64,000 nucleotides of DNA from Apostichopus japonicus. Its lineage: Eukaryota > Echinodermata > Holothuroidea > Aspidochirotida > Stichopodidae. The DNA lies in the NCBI RefSeq assembly GCF_037975245.1, contig NC_092563.1:7373501-7437500 (forward strand), written 5' to 3'. The notes below the pieces were generated by a model. That model had not been told where the DNA came from. It saw only the letters and a program-made list of their open reading frames with translations, and did no database searches. Numbering within the stretch: position 1 is the stretch's first letter; every line of letters begins with the position of its first letter. Below, one piece after another: positions 26,901 to 36,540 of the stretch. The position numbers and the translations under genes were made by a program.

Positions 26901-29900
26901 ATATCTCTTCAACCGTCTGATCGAGTTCATACTTGGTATGGTGATGTCAGTTAATGATAGGTAGGCACAATGGTTATATAATCATGTCTGTAACAGAACA
27001 TACAGTCATCCAGGAAAGTTCAAGGAAAGTTGATATGTAGTATTGCTTTAAGCACACTCAAGCTGGTCCTTTCTCCCCCCCCCCCCCCCTCTGAGCTTCA
27101 AGGGGTCAACAGGTTATCTCAAAGGTGGCAAAATTGGGTAAAGAGGTTATCTCAATTGGTCTCAGACTGGCAATTTGTTTTGTGATTTATACCAGATGAC
27201 TTGCAGCTTGTCAAAATATTTTACAAATCTCATGTAGAGTTCTCAGTTTATCAAAAATCTTAAAGGGATTTGCATTAGGAATAGGAATAAAAACAATTCT
27301 ATACTGTAGAATCCTTAACCAGTGAATTAAATGGTTGATGCTTCTTTGCCAACATGATAACCTGATACCTTCCTTTAATATATTGCTGCATTAGACAATA
27401 GATAATCCTCTTCATTTTGGTGTGCACAAGTTCATGTACCTATTAACATGTATGGCTTACCACACTATGAATATATTTAGGCATCGTAACCACTAAACGT
27501 TTTATTTTTCTGATTTATCTTGGTCAGATGTTACAATGCATTGTGGGAATGGTCGAGAAAACGAAGCGTGCCCTGGCTGTCCTGCATCAGAGAAGCATAC
27601 AAGACAGAGAGGAGCTGGCGCTGTGGGCGCGAAGACACTCCCAGTCCGTGGACCGGAATTTCAACAAGAGGCCGCCATCCGGCGAGGCTGCCATTTCTCC
27701 AGTGGAGGATAGAGTCACTGAGGTCAAAAGGAGGGCTGGTACGTCACAAGCAGCAGTATCAAACAAAATGGGTGAATGCTCACATTAATCATTCTCTAAC
27801 TTCTCAGAGGAATTCTCCGGTGCCAGAAAAAAAATCCCCCCCCAAAAAACAAAAAAAAAGGGAAAACCTTGTTTGCCCTTGAAGAAAACTAAAAAATATA
27901 GAAAGAAATACATAAAAGTTACAAAGGATATCCATTCAATTACAATCATCATGTTGCTATTTTTAAGCACCATCTCAATAGTCACCCCAAATTTATGAAG
28001 TCCTTTGCAGTGACATCTATAGCATATTCTGAAGTGCATTTTGTCATCCATTCAGAAACTTTGAAGCCAAAAACATTTTAAAGAAAGCAGTTGTGCCCAC
28101 CAGACTGTCCCTTGCGAGCACGGACTCTTCCATCTGTATCTCACTGGTACCTCTGGGTCTGGTGATAATGGTTTCTTCACCCCATTGGAATCAAATGTGT
28201 CCCTCTAGACATTCATTCATTTCTCTCACTAGTGTTTCTGGTTGTGGTTTTAAGATGGTGTATACTGATATTCATCTCTGCTTCATTCCACCACCCACCC
28301 GCCGATCTCATGATTGGTGTTTCATCCACACCCCCACCGTCTTAATCTTTGGTCCTGCTGTCCATCTATTGGCTTCTAGAATGCCTTCCCCACCCCCTGT
28401 GTCTAGTATACAGTACGCCCAGAAACCACACAAGAACAAATAAGATTTGTGGTATGATGCATGCAACACATTGCAGGAACGGATAGTCCTTCCTGAAAGA
28501 GGAAAACACAAAATTTTTGAGGGGAGTTCTGTGAATGCTAAAACATAAGGATTGCACAAAAAAAGAAAGCTTACCCTTGCTAATGACAACAGAAAAATTC
28601 ATCTGGAAATTTACACTCTTTTGTCGAGAAGTGCAATTCACTTCAGGTTTATATTAGGCCAATTCTGTCTGTTCTGCAAATCATCGTGATTTTAGCAATG
28701 ACAGCCAGAAGTGATTGCAGTTTGAGGTTGGCCAATGTAGAAAATGGATGCCCCATCAATACTCTGAACCCAACCAGCTTTCCCTCCCCCCCCCCCACTC
28801 ACACCCTGTTTCATGATTCCACCCTCTCCTGTATGGAAATGGTTCATGTTGGCTGTCTTCTACATCACTCTTTTGTCATGTGGCTTTGCTAAGTCAATAA
28901 GGTGGCGGTGGCTCACCAGGTGTTGTTCCATTCAATCAATCACCAAACATGACGATGTTGTTTCTCTTCCCAGGAGGCCCCATAGGTTGTCTTCTCAACC
29001 CGTAATGAGTTGAACATGTTAATTGTATTGCCATGCCACCACTCCCAGAAAGTTTTGCTAATATCTTCTCTTTTGCCAGTCAATTCCAGCGGAGGGTTTT
29101 ATACATAGCTTTGGGATGACGATATTGGACGTGTATCATGAAAGTGTATATATTGTGTATATATTGTGTAGATATTGTGTAGATATTGTGTATATTGTGT
29201 ATATATTGTGTACATATTCACTCTTTTCTTAAACAGAGGAGGCTGTGAATGAGGTGAAGAGGCAAGCAGTCTCAGAACTGCAGAAGGCTGTCGCAGCGGC
29301 AGAACAGAAGGCTAACGAAATGGTTAGCGCAGAGAGAGCCAAACTGGATCAGTCCATCGTGGAGGCGAGACAGAAAGCCGCAGAAGAGGCGGTGTCGTTA
29401 CTCAACCAGCAGGAAGATTCTAGTGAGGTAGGAAGGAGGGACAGGGTGGGGACACTAGTCACCCTTAACAAAAGGGCAGACTGAGGTTTAAATTGATCTT
29501 TTATACGTAGATCAGTCAAACAAAGGCATTGTCAAAAATGCTGGACATGCCTGTGCATGTTAAGTGCCTACCCGTAGCATCACATAGGACCTTGGGGGAG
29601 GGGCCTATCGCTATGACGACAATTTCAATCAAAAGAAAATAAAATAGTACCATTGAAACTGTGATAAACTGTGATAAGTGATTCTATGTTAAGATGTAGT
29701 GAACAATAGATGATCATGAACAATATGATGATCTGTGGATACTTGAACACAAACATAATTAGGCTTGGTATTGTGGATACTTAACGCAAACATAAACAGG
29801 CTTGGTGTTGTGGGTCTATTTTCTGCAGAACTGCTGGAATTGTGGACGAAAGGCAAATGAAACCTGCAGTGGTTGTAACACAGCGAGGTATTGCGGCTCC

Positions 29901-30561
29901 TTTTGTCAGCATAAAGACTGGGAGAACCACCACAGAATGTGTAGTCAGTATTGTAACCAACAGTCCAAACCTGGAAGCTCAAACAACAATAAAGTGGGTA
30001 AGTAATGGAGAGATATATAAAATATTCCAATGGGGGGGTGGGCAGGGGGCACACCGACAGCAAATACTCTCTAGAAAATATACCCTCTTTAGTAAAAAGG
30101 ACATGTTTTAGAATGTTTCATCAGCATATGTCAATACGTCACTTGGCATAGCAAATCTTGCGGCATTTTCGTTGTTGTTTTCTAAAACACTGTAACCCTC
30201 GTTAGCATTCTGATGGAGGCCTTTGAATATCAATGTATATCAGTGACAGGGTGCACACAGCCCCCCCCCCCCCCCCAAATTATACTACTGTGCTATTTAT
30301 TGCTAATTATTGACAATAGTTACATTTTCTTGATACTTGTTTCTAGGGATTCCAGAGACCACAAGTGCATCATCATCGTCATCATCATCATCAACAACAG
30401 CAACAACGACATCATGTAAGATCGGTACAGCACCACCCACAGTAGCCTTAATGAGAACATCGCCCCCTTCAGCCAGCCCAACAGGTTCTCACCATTCAAC
30501 CAGCTCTCCCCGGAACAACTCACCAAATCGACAGCCTCTGACGGTGGAAGGTGCTCGATGA
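5778..30561 (+). CDS. RUNX1T1: ETO/MTG-family transcriptional corepressor, ten exons, gene span
   Basis: Ten exons with GT-AG borders and matching phases join to 1764 coding bases, 587 residues from the ATG at 5795. Human ETO proteins are close to this length. Regions in order: Ser/Pro/Thr-rich N-terminus; TAFH/NHR1 domain from about residue 85 to 180; NHR2 oligomerisation helix about 314-372; NHR3 helix about 397-460; MYND zinc finger 462-498 with all eight ligands (C462, C465, C473, C476, C482, C486, H494, C498); Ser/Thr/Pro-rich tail. Known ETO proteins are nuclear scaffolds that do not bind DNA alone but link transcription factors to NCoR/SMRT, Sin3 and histone deacetylases. Vertebrates have three paralogues (RUNX1T1, CBFA2T2, CBFA2T3) and flies one (nervy); this is probably the single invertebrate co-orthologue, so the symbol is approximate. 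The first recognised exon starts with a splice acceptor, so at least one 5' exon and the promoter are missing. Confidence 0.95.
6110..6830 (+). repeat. divergent tandem repeat, unit roughly 150 bp, with DR1 motifs
   Basis: Related segments repeat four to five times, each with a CTTGTAAACACGATATCTC-like part and an AGGTCAAAGGTCATTT part. The family also occurs at 26740-26900. Three copies keep a perfect AGGTCAAAGGTCA (6257, 6617, 6768). It begins with a TGTG-type microsatellite. Confidence 0.65.
7190..7625 (+). repeat. ATACACATACA-type minisatellite
   Basis: This is an array of ACACATACAATACA-like units, with longer 60-65-bp periods in the second half marked by CTGCTGTTTACAAT. Open frames across it (Tyr/Thr/His-rich) are artefacts of the repeat. 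Confidence 0.85.
8114..8493 (-). mobile_element. TTAA-ended MITE, copy 2 (inverted)
   Basis: This is the reverse-oriented copy of the element at 2443-2811, about 94 percent identical by eye, with an 8-base partial internal duplication (GGGTATT-type). It lies in the intron after the first recognised exon of the ETO-family gene. Confidence 0.8.
10456..10560 (+). repeat. 27-bp tandem repeat, four copies
   Basis: The unit is GAATTGTCTGAAATAATAT followed by seven to eight variable bases; the third and fourth units are nearly identical. Confidence 0.85.
10790..11200 (+). repeat. pyrimidine-rich tandem repeat
   Basis: About 400 bases of C and T almost without purines, built on CCCTGCCTCCCTTTCCT. 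The strand bias could allow triplex or G-quadruplex (minus strand) structures. The Pro/Ser/Leu open frame across it is spurious. Confidence 0.85.
14694..15392 (+). repeat. 40-bp minisatellite, 18 units, with AACCGGTT
   Basis: Units start near 14694, 14735, 14774, 14814, 14855 and then every 40 bases exactly from 14899 to 15379. Ten keep the palindrome AACCGGTT. From 14939 three unit types alternate, giving a 120-bp higher-order repeat. It lies in the intron before exon 2 of the ETO-family gene. Confidence 0.92.
17836..18077 (+). CDS. RUNX1T1: ETO-family gene, exon 2 (start of TAFH/NHR1)
   Basis: The acceptor is at 17834-17835 and the donor GTGAGT starts at 18078. The exon enters with two bases completing a Gly codon and ends on a codon boundary. 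It carries a Ser/Pro/Thr-rich linker and then the first half of the TAFH domain, including [19 protein letters not shown] and [13 protein letters not shown], close to identical to vertebrate ETO. Confidence 0.95.
18390..18495. repeat. TATA/TATGCA palindromic microsatellite
   Basis: Alternating TA with GCATATGCATAT units; the whole block is self-complementary and could extrude as a hairpin. Confidence 0.85.
20468..20557 (+). CDS. RUNX1T1: ETO-family gene, exon 3 (TAFH/NHR1)
   Basis: This is a 30-codon exon in phase 0 at both ends, with its acceptor AG at 20466-20467 and donor GTAAGT at 20558. It encodes the middle of TAFH, with the conserved stretch [18 protein letters not shown]. Confidence 0.95.
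21827..22008 (+). CDS. RUNX1T1: ETO-family gene, exon 4 (end of TAFH)
   Basis: The acceptor is CTATAG at 21821-21826 and the donor GTAAAT starts at 22009. The exon has 60 codons plus two bases. It begins [10 protein letters not shown], the last TAFH helix, and ends with the conserved [12 protein letters not shown] linker. Confidence 0.95.
22025..22200 (+). repeat. AGT trinucleotide array
   Basis: Runs of AGT alternate with AGCTGGTACTCAAT, directly after exon 4 of the ETO-family gene. Confidence 0.85.
22500..23010. mobile_element. hAT-like MITE in ETO-gene intron
   Basis: The terminal inverted repeats are CAGGGATGTGCCCA and CTGGGATGTGCCCA (right end reversed). The flanks AACATATA and CATATATA match at six of eight positions, but the site is AT-rich, so the duplication is weak evidence. 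Inside is the G-rich block shared with 41590, 50420 and 50758. Confidence 0.65.
23917..24161 (+). CDS. RUNX1T1: ETO-family gene, exon 5 (variable linker)
   Basis: The acceptor is at 23915-23916 and the donor GTACGT starts at 24162. The first base completes an Arg codon. The exon encodes a Pro/His/Arg-rich, probably disordered linker; the RPKENG start and PLPKRH motif align with the vertebrate TKENG and SKRP region. The end is rich in Arg and Glu ([10 protein letters not shown]). Confidence 0.9.
25652..25827 (+). repeat. 94-bp tandem duplication
   Basis: Two adjacent copies of a segment starting CAGCCATAAAAGAAAA differ at only a few bases, so the duplication is fairly recent. Confidence 0.88.
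26243..26341 (+). repeat. tandem duplication of a splice-acceptor region
   Basis: GAAGATGTAAAAAGTA ... TTTTCTTTACACAG occurs twice (acceptors ending at 26285 and 26338). Only the second gives an open exon 6; the first runs into an in-frame TGA. Confidence 0.88.
26339..26427 (+). CDS. RUNX1T1: ETO-family gene, exon 6 (start of NHR2), tandem acceptor
   Basis: The exon encodes the run-in to NHR2 ([13 protein letters not shown]), matching vertebrate DREWAEEWKHLDH. The donor GTGAGC starts at 26428. The acceptor is a CAGCAG tandem: use of the first AG starts the exon at 26339, use of the second starts it at 26342 and drops one Ala. Both keep the frame. A second, decoy copy of the acceptor region lies about 53 bases upstream. 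Confidence 0.92.
27528..27738 (+). CDS. RUNX1T1: ETO-family gene, exon 7 (NHR2)
   Basis: The acceptor is at 27526-27527 and the donor GTACGT starts at 27739. It has 70 codons plus one base. It carries the core of NHR2 ([16 protein letters not shown], then [13 protein letters not shown]), the amphipathic helix through which ETO proteins form tetramers, followed by a linker to NHR3. Confidence 0.94.
29135..29215 (+). repeat. GTATATATTGT repeat
   Basis: Six to seven copies of GTATATATTGT or GTAGATATTGT lie shortly before exon 8 of the ETO-family gene. Confidence 0.8.
29237..29427 (+). CDS. RUNX1T1: ETO-family gene, exon 8 (NHR3 coiled coil)
   Basis: The acceptor is at 29235-29236 and the donor GTAGGA starts at 29428. 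It encodes the NHR3 helix, rich in Ala, Glu, Lys and Gln ([19 protein letters not shown]), and ends with the highly conserved NQQEDSSE just before the zinc finger. Confidence 0.95.
29829..29997 (+). CDS. RUNX1T1: ETO-family gene, exon 9 (MYND zinc finger)
   Basis: The acceptor is at 29827-29828 and the donor GTAAGT starts at 29998. The whole MYND finger is in this exon, with seven Cys and one His in the C-x2-C, C-x2-C, C-x3-C, H-x3-C pattern of zinc-binding MYND domains. In known ETO proteins this domain binds PPPLI-type motifs of NCoR and SMRT. Confidence 0.96.
30347..30561 (+). CDS. RUNX1T1: ETO-family gene, last exon (Ser/Thr/Pro tail)
   Basis: The acceptor is at 30345-30346 and the stop TGA at 30559-30561. 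It encodes a low-complexity tail. A TCA-type trinucleotide run (about 30366-30415) gives a Ser/Thr homopolymer stretch that could vary in length between individuals. The tail then has SPT and SPR motifs, as in vertebrate ETO C-termini. Confidence 0.9.
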
Positions 30562-32900
30562 AGCTGAGGACTTTTGTAATACCGGGGGTTTTTGGGGTGG
30601 AGGGGGAGGGGGGGTAGGGGGCTTATGCAGGCATCCAGACATGAGCAGGTTATTTGGTGTCCTGTCTTGTCACAACACAGATATTCTACCGTGTAAGACG
30701 TGTTCATAGGGTGTGTGATAAATTAACGAGTACAGATACGACAGAAATGATTTGGATCCTGGATTAAGATATCGTTTGTTTCGTTTTGTGGTCGCTGCCG
30801 TCGGGGTCATTCGTCACACACTGTCGGTGACCTCTTCTAGTGCAACTCTGGTGGGGCAGATTGCTGGATCGTGTCCGTTCGGTTTCCCCAGAAACCGCAA
30901 CTAAATTTCGTCTTTCTGTGAAGGGAACTTGCTTTTATGGAAGTGTCAGCAATGCTATTTAACTTGCGATGTAGTCTAGCTTCACACATACTCTTTCTGT
31001 TGGATCAAGTTTTGACTTGTCAAAGATTGTCAGAGATGATCGTTGCATAACTTCATAAATTACGGTATAGGTGTACAGCTTTGCATCGCATAACACAACT
31101 GCATCAACGACAACCAAAAAGCCACCCGCAGAATCTTTTGTTCATATCACGTTGTATAATTTTGTGAATGTTTTTTTTTCTGAATGTCACTCTTGGATCT
31201 ATCTGTCTGTGTGTCTCTATAAACTCACCTATTTACAATACTACTTACTTGCCCAGTAGACCAATCACTACGATAGAATCAACGCAAGGAGGTCAACCGA
31301 TTTAAGAAAGAAAGGAAAAAAAGTGATTAAACTTTCTTCAACTGTCATCTTGAAAGTTTTTCTATCAAAGTATTTGACCAGCTGAGTCTCTTCTCGTGAG
31401 TTTTATTGGTTCACATTTCATGCTTTGTATAAAACCATCTGTATAAATATATATTCATACCTCAAAATTTATTTTTCTATATTTTTTTTTTTCGGTCCAT
31501 TAATTTTTACAGCAGTATTAGCACACGATATGAAATAACGAGGAGGAAAAAAAAGAAAAACATCTTTAAGAATATCCTTTCTTGGTGTCAGTTCAATTTT
31601 GTTATAATGACCTAGGGTGGACAGCCAAAGTTTTGGCGAGTTTTTATTTATATTCTTCTCGATATTTGCACCTTGGACATCTGTTATTTCTCACTCTTAT
31701 GTGTGCTGTATTAACTGGTTTGGGGATATGTTTTTAATATGGAAGTGACATTTTTACATATTTTGTACAATGTTACCCAATTTCATGCTTAAAAGTGGTC
31801 AAAGGTTACTAAATTTAAAAAAATCACATCCAATCATCAAGGGGACACCCATTGAGAAATCCCTAATTTCATTTAATTTAATTTCTCATACATGGTTTTT
31901 GTATAAAATACATAATTAATAACTATGGCTTGGTAGCAAATGATGTTACTTACGAGGTGTCTTGTAAATCTTGCATAGGTGTAAACTGTGGGAGCTCTCT
32001 TGTCATTTCTTTATGAAGACCGTCTTGGAAACAAAGGAATGGATATTATATTAATTAATTGCCGAATTTACTTGCAATTGGTTAAAAACTTAACAGGATT
32101 GCCTTGATTTATTATCAATCCTGTTCCTTTTTAATGATTTTTGTAAGAATATGCAAGTGTTTAATGCTGTCAAAACTTCAAGTTTTCCTGCATTATTCCT
32201 TGAGCATTCGGTTACAGGATTGCCTTCCCTAAGAATTACGGTCGTGGGTGTGCAATTGTTTTGAAAATGACAAATTTTTTAATTTATGTGGTTAAAGTGG
32301 TGGTTAAAGTGGTATTCTATGTGAAACTGGGCTGGTAAAGTTTGTTAGAAAGATGATTAGAACTTGGTCTGTACACAAAAAAAAACAGAAAGTTCTGCCT
32401 ACCTCTTTCAGTGTCGTCAGCTTAATATGGCCATTTCGTTTGATTTCCTAAAAAGGATTATGTTCTGTTTGGTAGCCATTGGAGGTCAATTAAATTCAGA
32501 TAGATGATTGTATGAAGCCACACCAGCTTTACTCCTCCCACCCCCACCAACCCCTTCTCCACCCCCTCCTCAAATAGCTTTCCTGTCCCTTTTTCTTGAG
32601 GCTATGAAGCTTCTTCCCTCATATCTTGTGTAATTGTTTAAGATGGTTTCGATCACATTATGCCTTAGTAAGAACCACTAGTGGTTGACCAATGACCACC
32701 AGTGTGGCTAAGATGAAACTAAGAGGCTAATTGAGCCAGAGGTAACATCTATGAATGAAATGGTAGATGGATGAAATTATGAAAGAACTGAAGAATGGAT
32801 GAATTGCTTAAGATGGTTAAGCAGCAGGTTAAAAGTGAATGAATTTCAAAAGCAATAGGTGAAGAAAATGGATGAATAAAACACACAGCATACGATGTGT
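30562..32900 (+). other. probable 3' UTR of the ETO-family gene
   Basis: No coding potential is seen after the stop. Candidate poly(A) signals are ATTAAA at 31326-31331 and AATAAA at 32875-32880. A 3' UTR of about 0.8 or 2.3 kb is therefore possible; long 3' UTRs are usual for this family. The true end cannot be decided from sequence alone. Confidence 0.4.
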
Positions 32901-35900
32901 TTCAGGACAAGGTGGCCGTAGTAAGGAAGGGGGCTTAAAAACCAAGATTAATCGTCTCGAAAATATTCTGTCTACTGGTCTGAAGAAGGCAATGACGTTT
33001 AGTCTTGATGTAAATTAAATTTACAGGAAATTTACAGGAAAGTCAGTCGTTTCTGGGCAACTTGAGAAGGCAGTGGGGAGGGGTTGGGGGGAGGTTGAGG
33101 AGTTACCTGAGCCCAGCATCGGTAACCGTGATGGACTAAACCATCCATTTATATTTTCGACTGCCTTTTTCTGTCACCCTCAGTTGTGTGCTATAATAAT
33201 TGTAGACTAATCAGCTGTCATTGTTCAATTTCCTTATGATTTTGCATTCTCAGACCAAACTGAACTATGTTCTCTTTTTTTTATTTATAAGTCTTTTAAT
33301 TAATTAATTTTTTTCTTGTTTGAATGATGTTTTGTCCATAATCTTTTCAAATACTAACAACTTGAAGAAATAGTATGTAAATCTCTATCAGTGGGTTTCC
33401 AAGACCTGTTTGTTTCATGTAAAGAAAAGTTATTGTACAACAAAGACGAGTATCACCTTCAATCCTCCTTGTGTCTCTGTTATTTCATCCTCTCAGAGTA
33501 CTTTTCATCCTCTCAGTGTACTGACCGTTACCGTGGAAAAGTTAAAAAGGTTCTGACTGTGTGTCAGTTTTGGTCTCGTAGCACAATTAATTGTTCCATT
33601 GACTTACACACTAAACTTGTCACTTTTAAGACCTGCCAAAGCATAGATAGAAGTGTTCAACTGGTATATCCTACCCACCACATGATAGCTGAGATCTTGG
33701 CCTATCATGGCACTTGTAAATTTCCATATCATGACCGTTTTAGATTTTGAGCTAGAGGATGAGCAAGTTTAGCATACTGAACCCCCCACCCTTCCATCTT
33801 CTCCCTCGGAGTAATATCAACATTTAACCAAAGATTTTCTAAGATGGTTTATATCACCTTCGATCCTCCCTATTTTCACATCATCTGTACTTTAAATTAT
33901 GCTCTTCCATATAAAGGCAGAACCAACAATGATGGTAATTGATAACATGCTTTAACAAGCATTACATTAGGTACTTTTATGTCCTTTTCTCTGACAATGG
34001 TTAACCTTTCGAGCGGATGTGCACTACTCCAATTGTGGTGTGGTACCTATAATCTACTGCATTGCAAGTACAGGAACACCCTATCTTCACCATCACTCAT
34101 ATCTTCTCCCACTCACCCACGCATACGATTAGTAAACTGTGTGAAAGCGATATTACGTGTGTGAAAGAGCTGCTTAGTGCAAATCCCCAACAGCTGTAAA
34201 ATTCTTTTTTTTTCTCAGTGGCACTCGCAAAGAAGAATTAAGTCTACCTATATATGACATATTCTACCTACTATTTTATATTCTTGCCTTTTGAATTAAT
34301 TTCTTTATTTAATATTGATAATTTTGACAGAGATCTATATTATATAGTGTTTGTGTGTGATACTCCTTTATTCGAAGTTTGTTTGTCATTGCCCAGCTCC
34401 CACCCCCCCCCCTTCCCCACCAAAACACAACCACAACTTACCTACTTTCATCCTCCCCTAGCTGCTACACATATGCAGACAATTTGCTGATATCTACATA
34501 CAGCTTTAGCGCACTCACCAAAACGAAGATTTAGAGACAGCGAATATGATTTCGCAGAACTGACCCCCGTGGACTATCTTCTAATTCCCGGTGCAACCGA
34601 GATACAAAGTCACACCGACACAATCCTCTTCCCATCATCGATACTCTTTACGTACATGCGGGTCGAAATTATTGAAAACAAATATTTCCTCGGTGTTAAT
34701 GTTAGTGGACGCAAGAATTAAGTATATACATCACTCAATGAACATCATCTAAGATTAGCTTTATTTCAGATGTACGTAGCATCTAATTACGGTGCGAACA
34801 GCAGAATAGTAAAAAAAAAATTGATACAAAATGTATGAATCTACACATAAATCTCATCGGAAATAAGTATGTGTTATTATTTGATGCCACCACCCCCCCC
34901 CCACCACCACCAACTTCCCTCTCCCCACCCAACCTCTCCCCACCCAACCTTTCCTCACCCACCCTCTCCCCACGCAACCTCTCTCCACCCAACCTCTTCC
35001 CACGCAACCTCTCCCCACCAAACCCACCCCACCCACCCTCTCCCCACCACCTTCACCCAATTTCATGGTTCTGAATCGTTTAATTCATAATAGATGCTTA
35101 CCCATGACGCGTACTGTTCACACTACGGCTATTACCACAAGAGGTTTATATGGAAGGTCAATTTTTCCCACCACCTTCTCCCCACCCCTCGGATAATCGT
35201 CACGTACCTATCGTTTTGTGTTCCCGGCTATCTTGATAATGCCGCTAAATCGCCTTTCTATAAACTATTCTATAAACAATTTAAATTATTCGATATTCAT
35301 AAAACATGTTAATATTTTTATACATGCACTATATATGTTAGTTACAGAGCAAAACTACTGTCCTACAATTCTTTGCAAGTCTTTAATTTTTAATATCTCC
35401 ATATTTTTTCCAGTAAATGTTGATGGGCAGAAAAACGCATTAAAAATCACAAGCGGGTAGAAGTATAAGAGGCCTTCATTGCTGCTGAATTTGTTGAACA
35501 GATGCCTCCCTAACCAAACACCATTATTACAAGCAATTATGAGTCGAATATGACGCTACCGTTCCTCTCTTCTTTCTAGACTGATTTGAAGAGATGAATG
35601 AAAAATGCTTGGATAAAATCATCGCCAAGCCTACGTTTGCTCAAACTGAATCATACTGTAATTCCGCCACCTATTGTTACAACTTTCAACGGTCTAGTCA
35701 ATCATATCATGTTTTCCTCTTCATAAAATATTTCAGAAACAAAACTACACAGTAAACTGAATAGATTGAAATTGTTTGTCCATTGAAAGTTCGATAGCCT
35801 AAATTTGCAAATTTAATTTCCCTAACGTCAAAATGGGTAAAAGGCTCTGTCCTTCCATCGATATAGCAACCGGTGTGGAAGTAACAATGACACGAATCTA

Positions 35901-36244
35901 AACAATTAAGTTAACTATCGTTTACCTAATTCTATCGTGGAAGAACCGCGATTCACCTTGATTTTTCAGCCTATAGCCCTCCAGAAGTACCGTAACTACA
36001 GAATTGATTTGGCGGCGGTATTTCATATCATTCTCCAATATCCGTTACTCCGATTTTCTAGATGTTCCTCATCCTTTCCATCTCTCTGAAAAAACCTGTG
36101 GGAATTCCAAACGATTACAGACCATTTCCTGGGCGGAGAAGCACTGTTTGACATTTTACAAGCACAATGAGTTTTGGCAATTGTTATGACTAATATTATA
36201 TTGTACAAAGGTTAAAGCACAAACTTGCAAGCGATGCAGTATCA
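32901..36244. other. gap between convergent genes
   Basis: No coding exon is recognised. It contains T/A-rich DNA and the C-rich repeat at 34905-35055. It may include more 3' UTR of the ETO-family gene. Confidence 0.6.
34905..35055 (+). repeat. CTCTCCCCACCCAAC-type repeat
   Basis: About ten degenerate 15-bp pyrimidine-rich units with ACCAC interruptions, in the gap between the convergent genes. Open frames here are spurious. Confidence 0.82.
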
Positions 36245-36250
36245 TTTAAT
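36245..36250 (-). promoter_or_regulatory. candidate poly(A) signal ATTAAA of the sHSP gene
   Basis: ATTAAA on the minus strand lies about 42 bases after the stop codon. This would give a very short 3' UTR. I saw no canonical AATAAA nearby. Confidence 0.4.
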
Positions 36251-36291
36251 AACACGCTCGATATAGCCTACACGAGGTTGCGGGATCTGGT

Positions 36292-36540
36292 CTACTTCTT
36301 AGCCCCTTCTACGGCAGGTTTCCCCTGGATCGAGATAGGAATACTCTTCGCCGCTGCTTGCCCCCCTTTCCTTGGTCCTCTGATGCTAAGGACACCTGCC
36401 TCGGACAGAGAGGAACTGACGTCAGCTGGGTCTACGTCTGCCGGAAGCTTATACCGTCTGGTGAACTCACGTGACACGCTGCCGTGTGCGTCGCTCTTTT
36501 CTTCGTGTTTTCCGTGAATAGTTACCTCATCGTCGACAAT
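36292..36540 (-). CDS. small heat shock protein, exon 2
   Basis: The acceptor on the minus strand is TTTTACAG just above 36540, and the exon begins [11 protein letters not shown] in phase 0. It encodes the rest of the alpha-crystallin domain and the C-terminal IPISI motif, and ends AKK-stop (TAG at 36294-36292). The frame is also open upstream through the tandem repeat at 36561-36760, but that part is intron. Confidence 0.94.
   Translation of the reverse strand: MVDDEVTIHGKHEEKSDAHGSVSREFTRRYKLPADVDPADVSSSLSEAGVLSIRGPRKGGQAAAKSIPISIQGKPAVEGAKK

Larger units (their letters stand above)
18078..29828 (+). other. introns 2-8 of the ETO-family gene
   Basis: Between the exons listed there is only intron DNA, with the simple repeats, one hAT-like element (22500-23010) and long G/C runs (20380, 27077). 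All donors are ordinary GT and all acceptors AG. Confidence 0.7.

Noticed and set aside
32965-33010. Second hammerhead-like motif (CTGAAGAAGG ... ACGTTTAG)
   Set aside because: There is no stem II hairpin and no GAAA-like core; too weak.
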